DNA of 20,564 nt from DATLFA01 sp039934635 (lineage in GTDB: Bacteria; Actinomycetota; Acidimicrobiia; Acidimicrobiales; WLNW01), in the NCBI GenBank assembly GCA_039934635.1, contig JBDTLT010000084.1, positions 1-20,564 of the forward strand, read 5' to 3'. The notes under the pieces are model-generated. The model saw nothing but the letters and a program-made list of their open reading frames with translations. It was not told the DNA's origin and did not search any database. Numbering within the stretch: the first letter of the stretch is position 1; every line of letters begins with the position of its first letter. Below, one piece after another: positions 14,814 to 20,564 of this stretch. The translations under genes and the position numbers were made by a program.

Positions 14814-15257
14814 TCATGATGCAGTGGGGCCGCAGCACATCTCTTGTTGACCCGCGGGAGCACAACAGTCGCTGTCGGGAGGCAGCATCACATCGGCGTC
14901 GGCGAGCACCGTGTACACCTCCCACGGCGCACCATCGGGATCCTCGGTCCACACCTTGTCCTGCACGGCAAAGCAACACGTCGTCTCTTCTTCGACGCGC
15001 TCGACAAGGCCTTCGTCGCGCAGGCGCGTGATCGCGTCGGTGACTTCGCCGACGGACATGACCTCGACACCGAGGTGGTTGAGGCTGCCCGGCGTACCCG
15101 CCCCGGCGATCAGGACCAGCTTGAGCGGCGGCTCGGCGATGGCGAAGTTGGCGTAGCCGGGCTTGATCTTGGCCGGCGCAGTCCGAAATAGCTTGCTGTA
15201 GAAGTCGATCGCCGCATCGAGATCGCCCACGTTGAGGGCGAGTTGTACACGTGACAT
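14814..15257 (-). CDS. arsI: ArsI/CadI-type vicinal-oxygen-chelate dioxygenase (C-As lyase)
   Basis: This 147-aa protein has the glyoxalase/extradiol dioxygenase fold. Likely metal ligands are Q5, H61 (LNHLGVEV) and E113 (PWEVY), and the vicinal pair C94-C95 (TTCCFAVQDKVW) corresponds to the pair that binds methylarsenite in ArsI. ArsI cleaves the C-As bond of trivalent methylarsenicals with Fe(II) and oxygen; mycobacterial CadI is a close relative. The C-terminal tail carries two more cysteine pairs (C131-C132, C141-C142). The start is ATG 15257 with AGGAGA upstream. It is divergent from the arsR gene at 15360, with a TTGACA-17-GATACT promoter of its own. The arsenic context favours ArsI. 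Confidence 0.88.
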   Translation of the reverse strand: MSRVQLALNVGDLDAAIDFYSKLFRTAPAKIKPGYANFAIAEPPLKLVLIAGAGTPGSLNHLGVEVMSVGEVTDAITRLRDEGLVERVEEETTCCFAVQDKVWTEDPDGAPWEVYTVLADADVMLPPDSDCCAPAGQQEMCCGPTAS

Positions 15258-15280
15258 CGGTATTCTCCTGTATTGATGAT

Positions 15281-15353
15281 TGTCGATATAACGAGTATCA
15301 ACCATGCATCGACATCTGTCAATATAGACGTTGATCGATATATTGGCTATGGT
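15281..15353. promoter_or_regulatory. Back-to-back arsI/arsR promoters with inverted-repeat operators
   Basis: Minus strand (arsI): TTGACA (15322-15317), 17 bases, GATACT (15299-15294). Plus strand (arsR): TAGACG (15325-15330), 17 bases, TATGGT (15348-15353), then GTG 15360 six bases later, so arsR is probably leaderless. The inverted repeat CAATATA (15320-15326)/TATATTG (15339-15345) with 12 bases between covers both -35 boxes, and TGTCGAT (15281-15287)/ATCGACA (15308-15314) flanks the arsI -10. The -35 boxes are two bases apart, so one bound repressor could block both genes. Confidence 0.75.
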
Positions 15354-15359
15354 GGCACC

Positions 15360-15695
15360 GTGCCGACGACCAAGAGCAAACCGATCAACATTGCGCGATG
15401 CTGCCCTTCCGTGCTCGATGCCCCCCTCAAAGAGCGGGATGCGCAGCAACTCGCGTCGGCCTTCGCGGCGTTGAGCGATCCCGTGCGGTTGCGCCTGCTG
15501 TCGTTGATCGCCGCCGAGGGCGAGATGTGCGCGTGCGACCTCGTCGAGCCGGTCGGCAAGTCGCAACCGACGGTCAGCCACCACCTCAAGGTCCTCCACG
15601 AGGCAGGCCTGGTCGAAAGGGACCGGCGCGGCACATGGATGTGGTACCGCGTCGTGCCCGAGCGGCTCGGCCAGCTACGCGAAGTACTCGGCTAA
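15360..15695 (+). CDS. arsR: ArsR-family arsenic-responsive repressor
   Basis: This 111-aa winged-helix repressor shows AFAALSDPVRLRLLSLI, recognition helix SQPTVSHHLKVLHEAGLV and wing DRRGTWMWYRV. Two possible As(III) sites are visible: the N-terminal pair C14-C15 (ARCCPS), as in the Corynebacterium-type ArsR, and C57-x-C59 (EMCACDL), as in the E. coli type. It likely represses itself and the divergent arsI through the repeats between them. The GTG 15360 start was chosen because the -10 ends six bases upstream and no ribosome site is present; the frame stays open further upstream through the promoter. Its 3' end overlaps the convergent NUDIX gene by 21 bases. Confidence 0.93.
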   Translation: MPTTKSKPINIARCCPSVLDAPLKERDAQQLASAFAALSDPVRLRLLSLIAAEGEMCACDLVEPVGKSQPTVSHHLKVLHEAGLVERDRRGTWMWYRVVPERLGQLREVLG

Positions 15696-16079
15696 GTCGC
15701 GGTCCCGGTCATACGTGAGCCGCACGCGCGCCGCTGCCGGTGCGAGCCATTCGATCTGATCAACCTCGTCGTTGACGACGAACTCGCCGTCGACGATGCG
15801 CATGCGCCAGTAGCGCACGAGCTTGGGTCGTCCTCGGTTGTCGAGATACCGCGTCGACGGCAATTCGGCTTCGAGTGAACACCGGTAACCAGTCTCTTCT
15901 TCGACTTCGCGGATCGCGGCATGCTCGTCGCTCTCACCAGGGTCGACCTTGCCCTTGGGGAACGTCCAATCGTCGTAGCGCGGTCGGTGCACGAGGAGCA
16001 CCTCAGTGCCGGCTGAGCCCTCGCGAACGACGAGTCCGCCGGCAGCGCGTACTTCGGATCTGGAACGCCGGGCAAACAC
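15675..16079 (-). CDS. NUDIX hydrolase (MutT1-like, NUDIX domain only)
   Basis: This 134-aa protein has a complete NUDIX box at residues 43-65: G43, E49, R57-E58-V59, E61-E62, G64. The sequence RYDDWTFPKGKVDPGE is characteristic of the MutT1/Ap4A-hydrolase branch, which acts on oxidised nucleotides or diadenosine polyphosphates. Start GTG 16079 lies four bases after the ppk stop, so it is translated from the same message. In mycobacteria mutT1 also neighbours ppk1 but carries an extra histidine-phosphatase domain that is absent here. The 3' end overlaps arsR on the other strand by 21 bases. Substrate is not predictable. Confidence 0.9.
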   Translation of the reverse strand: MFARRSRSEVRAAGGLVVREGSAGTEVLLVHRPRYDDWTFPKGKVDPGESDEHAAIREVEEETGYRCSLEAELPSTRYLDNRGRPKLVRYWRMRIVDGEFVVNDEVDQIEWLAPAAARVRLTYDRDRDLAEYFA

Positions 16080-16083
16080 CGCG

Positions 16084-18180
16084 TCAGCCGGCAACGCTGC
16101 CGCTCGCCGCGCGCTGGAACCACTGCTGAGAGTCGAGGCCCTGCGGTCGCTGGGTGCGCGCCCACACACCATCGCTATCGAGCTCCCACGACAGGTGGTC
16201 ATCGGCCAGCGAGACATCGATGATCTCTTGTAGCTGTGCTTGCAGCTCGGTGTCGTCGACACGGACCAATACTTCGACACGACGATCGAGATTGCGCGGC
16301 ATCAGATCGGCGGAACCGATGAGGTAGACCGGCTTGCCCGGCCCCTCGCCGTTGGCAAAGGCGTGGATGCGAGAATGTTCGAGGTAGCGCCCCACGATCG
16401 ACCGCACCCGGATGTTTTCGGACATGCCGCGCACACCGGGACGCAAACAGCAGATGCCGCGCACGATGAGGTCGATGCGTACGCCGGCCGACGACGCCAG
16501 GTAGAGGCGATCGATCAGTGCCGGATCGACGAGCGAGTTCATCTTCATCACGATGCGGCCATTGCCGCAACGGATTTCGTTGTCGATGAAGTCGCCCAGG
16601 CTCTTGCGCAGCGTGTCGGGAGCAACCAACAGCGTGTCGTAGCCGATGCCGCGACCGTAGCCGGTGAGGAAATTGAACAGATTGGTGACGTCGGCGCCGA
16701 CGCGTGCGTCGGTGGTGAGCAGACCGAGGTCTTCGTAGCGAGTCGCCGTGCGTTGGTTGTAGTTGCCCGTGCCGATGTGCACATAGCGCCGAATACCGTC
16801 GGGCTCGTCGCGGATGACCATGCACACTTTGGTGTGAATCTTGAAACCGATGAGACCGTAGGCAACGTGGACGCCCGCTTGTTCGAGCTGCCGCGCCCAC
16901 TCGATATTGGCTCTTTCGTCGAACCGAGCTTTGAGCTCGACGAGTACTGCCACTTGCTTGCCTTGTTCAGCTGCGGCGATCAGCGAGTCGATGATGGGGC
17001 TGTCACCCGACGTGCGGTAGATAGTGATCTTGATCGCCAACACGTGCGGATCGTCGGCCGCTTGCTGGATGAACTCGACCACTGACGTCGCGAACGAGTG
17101 GTACGGATGATGCAAGAGGACATCGTTTTCACGCAGCGCGGTGAAAATGTCGACGTCGGGGTTCGCCAGCAGCGGATGGGTCACCGGCGTGAAGGGCGGA
17201 TCGTGGAGATCGGTCCGCGGAAGGTCGACGATGCTGAACAGACCGGTGAGATCGACGATGGATTCGCATTCGTAGACCTGGTCGGTTTCGAGGTCGAGCT
17301 CGCGAACCAACAACGCCCGAACCTCGTGGCTCATCGACGGGGTCACCTCGAGACGAATCGCCCGACCGAAGCGGCGTCGGCGCAGTTCGGTTTCGACCGC
17401 GGCCAACAAGTCGTCGGCTTCGCCTTCTTTCACGGTGAGATCCGCGTTGCGGGTGACACGGAACAAGTGATGCTCCGCGATGCGCATGCCGGGGAAAAGG
17501 TGCTCGAGATGGGCGGCAATCACCTGCTCGACGGGAACGAAGCGATCCTCGTCGGGCGTGCGCAAGAACCTCGGCAATGGCGCCGGCACCTTGACCCGTG
17601 CGAATAAGCGGCGACCGTCGTGGGGATCGGACAAGACGACGGCGAGGTTGAGCGAGAGGTCGGAGATGTAGGGAAACGGATGGCCCGGGTCGACCGCGAG
17701 CGGCGTCAGCGTCGGGAAGATGCGCGACTGGAAGAGTTCGCTGAAATAGAGCTGATCGGCGCGGTCGAGATCGGGCCAGTCGACGATGGCCACACCAGTG
17801 CGATCGAGTCTCGGCCGCAGTTCGTCGCGCCAGAGGGCCTGCGCTTGCTCGGTCTGTTGCCGCGCCATCGCGGCGATGGCATCGATCTGCTCTTGCGGGC
17901 TGCGTCCGTCTGCCGTCTGGGTCGTGACGCCCGCTTCGACTTGGTCCGACAAGCCCGCCACCCGGACTTGGAAGAATTCATCGAGGTTGCCGCTGAAGAT
18001 GGCGACGAAGCGGAGCCGATCGAGCAACGGGATGCGTTCGTCATCGGCCAGCGCGAGCACCCGCCCGTTGAAGGCCAGCCAGGACAGCTCACGATTGAGA
18101 AAACGCGACGAGTTGTGGTCCTCGCCCCCGACTCGCCACACCGGCGGACCATCTGTTTCGGTAACTGTCTGGAGCATCAT
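16084..18180 (-). CDS. ppk1: Polyphosphate kinase 1
   Basis: PPK1 makes long-chain polyphosphate from ATP, reversibly. The 698-aa protein has the N-terminal helical domain (RFLNRELSWLAFNGRVL), a middle head domain, and two phospholipase-D-like C-terminal domains. The catalytic histidines are H468 (YVHIGTGNYNQRTA), which becomes phosphorylated, and H602 (YLEHSRIHAF). IFSGNLDEFFQVRVAGL and MPRNLDRRVEV are also diagnostic. I chose ATG 18180 (followed by a second ATG); an extension to 18264 is Arg-rich and overlaps upstream sequence. It lies 50 bases after the 88-aa gene and four bases before the NUDIX gene. Its position near the pst operon fits phosphate storage. Confidence 0.96.
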   Translation of the reverse strand: MMLQTVTETDGPPVWRVGGEDHNSSRFLNRELSWLAFNGRVLALADDERIPLLDRLRFVAIFSGNLDEFFQVRVAGLSDQVEAGVTTQTADGRSPQEQIDAIAAMARQQTEQAQALWRDELRPRLDRTGVAIVDWPDLDRADQLYFSELFQSRIFPTLTPLAVDPGHPFPYISDLSLNLAVVLSDPHDGRRLFARVKVPAPLPRFLRTPDEDRFVPVEQVIAAHLEHLFPGMRIAEHHLFRVTRNADLTVKEGEADDLLAAVETELRRRRFGRAIRLEVTPSMSHEVRALLVRELDLETDQVYECESIVDLTGLFSIVDLPRTDLHDPPFTPVTHPLLANPDVDIFTALRENDVLLHHPYHSFATSVVEFIQQAADDPHVLAIKITIYRTSGDSPIIDSLIAAAEQGKQVAVLVELKARFDERANIEWARQLEQAGVHVAYGLIGFKIHTKVCMVIRDEPDGIRRYVHIGTGNYNQRTATRYEDLGLLTTDARVGADVTNLFNFLTGYGRGIGYDTLLVAPDTLRKSLGDFIDNEIRCGNGRIVMKMNSLVDPALIDRLYLASSAGVRIDLIVRGICCLRPGVRGMSENIRVRSIVGRYLEHSRIHAFANGEGPGKPVYLIGSADLMPRNLDRRVEVLVRVDDTELQAQLQEIIDVSLADDHLSWELDSDGVWARTQRPQGLDSQQWFQRAASGSVAG

Positions 18181-18230
18181 CGGACCGTGCCCCCGCTCAC
18201 GTTCACCTCGTCGCCGTCGAATCCGCTGAG

Positions 18231-18497
18231 TCAGCCGCCGTCTTCGTCGTAGCCCAGATCCCACTCGATGAGGATTCGTTCGCGCTCCGCATCGCGATTT
18301 ACCCGCTCACGGTTGCGGCGAAACTGGGGGTCGTGGGGCGGCAACAGCAGCAGGCGAGCGTAGACCCGGTCGCGAAAGCCGTCGATGAGCGAACGCTCGC
18401 CCTGGATATGGCGAACCTCCCAGTGCGGAGCAACGGGGCCGAGATAGACGATCTTCGCCGCGCCGGCGGGCGGCGTATCGACTGCGATGTCGGTCAT
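18231..18497 (-). CDS. Unrecognised small protein upstream of ppk1, 88 aa
   Basis: I do not recognise this protein. It starts at ATG 18497 with GGGAG six bases upstream, a good ribosome site that supports translation. The N-terminus is PAPHWEVR-like and the C-terminal half is very charged (RRNRERVNRDAERERILIEWDLGYDED). No membrane segment or cysteine is present. It is the first gene of the apparent unit with ppk1 and the NUDIX gene, so a role linked to polyphosphate is possible but unproven. Confidence 0.7.
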   Translation of the reverse strand: MTDIAVDTPPAGAAKIVYLGPVAPHWEVRHIQGERSLIDGFRDRVYARLLLLPPHDPQFRRNRERVNRDAERERILIEWDLGYDEDGG

Positions 18498-18689
18498 TCG
18501 GGGCTCCCAGGTTTCGTCTCGAGTTGATGCGGGGATTCTACGGTTCTTGCTGCCTGGTAGTTCGCGCCTCGTCGACGGCTACCGGCACCCATGGCCACCC
18601 AGAGCGGGTGAAACGACGCTCAGAGTGTTTTTACGGGGCCTTTCGCCCCCGGCTGCGTTTACTTCCCCCGCGGGTCTCACGGAGGTCCA

Positions 18690-18935
18690 ATGGACACGAA
18701 CTGGATGGCAGAGGGCAACTGCGCTCAAGAGAAGCCGACCGTCTTCTTCCCGAGCGACGGCGTCGGTGTAGAGGTCGCGCGCCGTATCTGCGCCACCTGC
18801 CCGGTCAAGGAACCGTGCCTCGAGTACGCCCTCGAACAGCGCATCGACCACGGCGTGTGGGGCGGCTGCTCCGAGCGCGAACGGCGGCGCATTCTCAAGC
18901 GTCGGCGCGACCTGGCCGAAATGGCCGTTCGTTGA
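18690..18935 (+). CDS. WhiB-family iron-sulfur transcription factor (first of two)
   Basis: This 81-aa protein has four cluster-binding cysteines C11, C34, C37 and C43 (CATCPVKEPCLEYAL), the GVWGG turn (55-59) and a basic C-terminal stretch (RERRRILKRRR) for DNA contact. Wbl proteins are found only in Actinobacteria and their phages; they bind a 4Fe-4S cluster and usually act with the main sigma factor. An extra cysteine (C60) follows the turn directly. The start is ATG 18690 with GGAGG four bases upstream. It faces a second wbl gene across a 64-base gap. Confidence 0.95.
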   Translation: MDTNWMAEGNCAQEKPTVFFPSDGVGVEVARRICATCPVKEPCLEYALEQRIDHGVWGGCSERERRRILKRRRDLAEMAVR

Positions 18936-18960
18936 GCTGACCTCGGTTCAGTTCGTCAAG

Positions 18961-18985
18961 CCGCCGATGGTCGCACCGACGGCGG
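18961..18985. terminator. Bidirectional hairpin between convergent whiB-like genes
   Basis: CCGCCG (18961-18966) pairs with CGGCGG (18980-18985), and after a short mismatch GGT (18969-18971) pairs with ACC (18975-18977) around CGC. It lies in the 64-base gap between convergent genes. No T-run follows, so it would be an actinobacterial-type terminator without a U tract. Confidence 0.5.
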
Positions 18986-18992
18986 TCAGCGG

Positions 18993-19011
18993 CCGTCGGT
19001 CAGGCCGACGG
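18993..19011 (-). terminator. Hairpin at the 3' end of the second whiB-like gene
   Basis: CCGTCGG (18993-18999) and CCGACGG (19005-19011) form a 7-bp stem with a 5-base loop that includes the stop codon of the minus-strand wbl gene. Next to the hairpin at 18961-18985, it may help end that transcript. Confidence 0.4.
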
Positions 19012-19287
19012 TTGCTCGGCGGCCGAGGTGCGGGCCAGGGCCCGCTGACGGCGGATGCGGCGACGCTCACGCTCGCTCATCCCACCCCAGATACCGAACT
19101 TTTCGCCGTTGCGCAGCGCGTATTCGAGGCACTCATCGCGCACGATGCAGCCTCGGCACACCTCTTTGGCTTCGCGGGTGGACGCGCCCCGCTCGGGGAA
19201 GAATAGGTCGGGATCGACGCCGAGACAGTTGGCCGAAGCCTGCCAGGACTGATCGTCGGAGCCTTCGGCTATATGACGGAGCATCAT
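19000..19287 (-). CDS. WhiB-family iron-sulfur transcription factor (second of two)
   Basis: This 95-aa protein has cysteines C21, C44, C47 and C53 (VCRGCIVRDECLEYAL), GIWGG (65-69) and a basic tail (RERRRIRRQRALAR). SWQASANCLGVDPDLFFPERG is the typical Wbl N-terminal segment. The start is ATG 19287 (followed by a second ATG), with AGGAGGTGA eight bases upstream; a longer frame to 19338 crosses this ribosome site and is unlikely. It is convergent with the first wbl gene and divergent from the macro-domain gene. Its family is clear but its subfamily is not. Confidence 0.94.
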   Translation of the reverse strand: MMLRHIAEGSDDQSWQASANCLGVDPDLFFPERGASTREAKEVCRGCIVRDECLEYALRNGEKFGIWGGMSERERRRIRRQRALARTSAAEQPSA

Positions 19288-19388
19288 CGCGGTTTTCACC
19301 TCCTGCCGACCCCCCAGGCCGAGCGTGCAACGAGGCATTTGGCACTCGTCGAGTCACGGTCGGGAAAGTGGGACGGTGGTAGCATCCG

Positions 19389-19398
19389 TGTAATTACA
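19389..19398. repeat. Perfect palindrome between whiB-like and macro-domain genes
   Basis: TGTAATTACA is a 10-bp perfect palindrome in the 152-base divergent intergenic region, an AT island in GC-rich DNA. A TAGCAT (19380-19385) that could be a plus-strand -10 lies just before it. It could be a regulator site, but no named regulator fits. Confidence 0.35.
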
Positions 19399-19439
19399 GC
19401 ACTGTCATTCCCTCCTGTCCAGGCGGATGTGGGTTTCTC

Positions 19440-19928
19440 GTGCTATTGACGGCCATCCGTGCCGACATCACCCGCCTCGATGTCGATGCCATCGTCAACG
19501 CCGCCAACGGTTCCTTGCTCGGGGGCGGGGGCGTCGACGGCGCCATTCATCGGGCCGCCGGCCCCGAATTGCTGGCCGCCTGCCGGCTCCTCGGCGGCGC
19601 CAAGACCGGCGAGGCCAAGACCACACCGGCGTTCGACCTGCCGGCCCGATGGGTCATCCACACGGTCGGGCCGGTGTGGCGAGGCGGCACGCACGCTGAG
19701 GCCGACCTGCTGGCCTCGTGTTATCGCGGCTGCCTGCGCGAGGCCGACACCGTCGGCGCCCGCTCCGTGGCGTTTCCGGCGATCTCGACGGGCGTCTACG
19801 GGTACCCCAAAGATGCGGCGGCCGCCATTGCGGTCGAGACACTGCGCGCCACGGCGACTTCGGTGGAAAGCGCCATCCTCGTCGCGTTCGACACCGAGAC
19901 CGAGTCGCTCTATCAGAGCCTGCTCTAA
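19440..19928 (+). CDS. Macro-domain protein (ADP-ribose binding/deacetylase, YmdB-like)
   Basis: A single macro domain of 162 aa. It has VDAIVNAANGSLLGGGGVDGAIHRAAG near the N-terminus (ADP-ribose loop with catalytic-type Asn and the Gly run) and PAISTGVYGYPKDAAAAIAVETL in the second half. YmdB-type enzymes remove acetyl from O-acetyl-ADP-ribose or ADP-ribose from proteins. The start is GTG 19440; TTG 19446 is an alternative, and no strong ribosome site is seen. It ends 24 bases before the convergent VWA gene. The physiological substrate is not predictable. Confidence 0.93.
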   Translation: MLLTAIRADITRLDVDAIVNAANGSLLGGGGVDGAIHRAAGPELLAACRLLGGAKTGEAKTTPAFDLPARWVIHTVGPVWRGGTHAEADLLASCYRGCLREADTVGARSVAFPAISTGVYGYPKDAAAAIAVETLRATATSVESAILVAFDTETESLYQSLL

Positions 19929-19952
19929 CTGCAGATCGGCCCCTGGCAACGA

Positions 19953-20564
19953 TCAGCGGCCGCGGATCATCTTTCGCTTTTGCTCGACGAAGTCGACGAG
20001 GACGTAGTCGCCCAACGTCTGGTTCGTCGTGAAGAAGGCGCGGCCTCCGTTGAGCTGAGAAATCTTCTCGACGAAGTTGGTCAGATAGGACGTGGCGTCG
20101 AGCATGAACGTGTTGATGCGGATGCCGTCGCGCGTGCAGCGCATCACCTCTTTCAAGGTGAGCTCTATCGTCTCGGGCACCGGCGGATAGGAGAAGAACG
20201 GTTCGCCGTTGGCCATCACGTGCGCGGTGGGTTCGCCGTCGGTGATCATGATGATCTGCTTGGTGCCGGTCTGCTTGGCCAACATGCTGCGGGCCAACAT
20301 GAAACCGTGGTGCATGTTGGTGCCGTAGAGGAAGTCCCACGAAACCTCGGGAAGGCGTTCGGGTTTGATCTCGTGGGCAATCTCGCTGAAGGTCACCACG
20401 CCGAGGTAGTCGCGCGGATATGTCGACGAGATGAGCGAATGCAATGCCATCGCCACCTTCTTGGCCGGCAAGAAGTTTTCGCGCATCGGCATCGACAATG
20501 AGAGATCGAGCATGAGCACCGTCGACGACCGCACGATCTGCTCGGTGCGTTCGACTTCGAAGTC
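19953..20564 (-). CDS. von Willebrand A domain protein, N-terminal part beyond window
   Basis: The visible 203 residues are the C-terminal VWA domain, with metal-site motif LDLSLSM, a conserved Thr in YGTNMHHGF and the TDGEPTAH strand. The YPPVPETIELTLKEV stretch is shared with large VWA proteins that in many bacteria sit next to MoxR/magnesium-chelatase-like ATPases. The frame is open to the edge (DFEVERTEQIV precedes a GTG at 20534), so this GTG is internal and the gene is cut. The C-terminus is basic (QKRKMIRGR). Its partner is not visible. Confidence 0.9.
   Translation of the reverse strand, partial: DFEVERTEQIVRSSTVLMLDLSLSMPMRENFLPAKKVAMALHSLISSTYPRDYLGVVTFSEIAHEIKPERLPEVSWDFLYGTNMHHGFMLARSMLAKQTGTKQIIMITDGEPTAHVMANGEPFFSYPPVPETIELTLKEVMRCTRDGIRINTFMLDATSYLTNFVEKISQLNGGRAFFTTNQTLGDYVLVDFVEQKRKMIRGR

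Noticed and set aside
18635..18649. GGGGC-CTTTC-GCCCC hairpin upstream of the first whiB-like gene
   Set aside because: A 5-bp stem with no T-run or anti-terminator partner; too weak to call a riboswitch or attenuator.
19338..19355. TTGGCACTC resembling half of a CIRCE heat-shock operator
   Set aside because: The second half-site at 9-base spacing is missing and no chaperone gene is nearby.
1..20564. CRISPR arrays, insertion sequences, tRNA or rRNA genes
   Set aside because: No spaced direct repeats, transposase or integrase motifs, or structural RNA sequences were seen on either strand.

Overview
The window is high-GC DNA, very probably from an actinobacterium. Two WhiB-family iron-sulfur proteins, a SenX3-RegX3-type two-component pair, a mycobacterium-like ppk-NUDIX pair and several apparently leaderless genes with GTG starts all point that way. 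A deep-branching class such as Acidimicrobiia would fit, but that is my inference. There are no rRNA or tRNA genes, CRISPR arrays, insertion sequences or phage genes, and no gene-free stretch longer than about 300 bases.

Bases 1-9203 hold one long minus-strand phosphate operon: pstS, pstC, pstA, pstB, phoU, surE, a senX3-like kinase, a regX3/phoP-like regulator and then an MFS transporter cut by the window edge. Its promoter region carries two GTTCACC repeats 11 bases apart, the classic actinobacterial PHO box, so the regulator encoded in the operon probably controls it. A strong hairpin separates pstS from pstC. The surE gene has no ordinary start codon at the expected place.

Bases 9204-11032 hold a tyrosine-phosphatase-like gene (plus) and an unrecognised 276-aa gene (minus), tail to tail and sharing a CTAG for both stop codons.

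Bases 11113-15695 form an arsenic resistance island. The first operon (plus) encodes an ArsR-phosphatase/arsenate reductase fusion, an aquaporin, an arsenate reductase with an N-terminal helical domain, and an ACR3 arsenite exporter; successive genes overlap by 4 bases. A leaderless promoter with a 22-bp palindrome between the -35 and -10 boxes drives it. On the other side are a small membrane protein, an ArsI/CadI-type dioxygenase and a second, cysteine-rich ArsR, the last two divergent from back-to-back promoters. Channel plus C-As lyase suggests handling of methylated arsenicals as well as inorganic arsenic.

Bases 15675-18497 hold a minus-strand polyphosphate unit: an 88-aa unknown protein, polyphosphate kinase and a NUDIX hydrolase. 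The arsenic island therefore lies between phosphate uptake and phosphate storage, which makes chemical sense because arsenate enters cells through phosphate transporters.

Bases 18690-20564 hold two convergent whiB-like genes with hairpins between them, a macro-domain protein, and the C-terminal part of a von Willebrand A domain protein that runs off the right edge.
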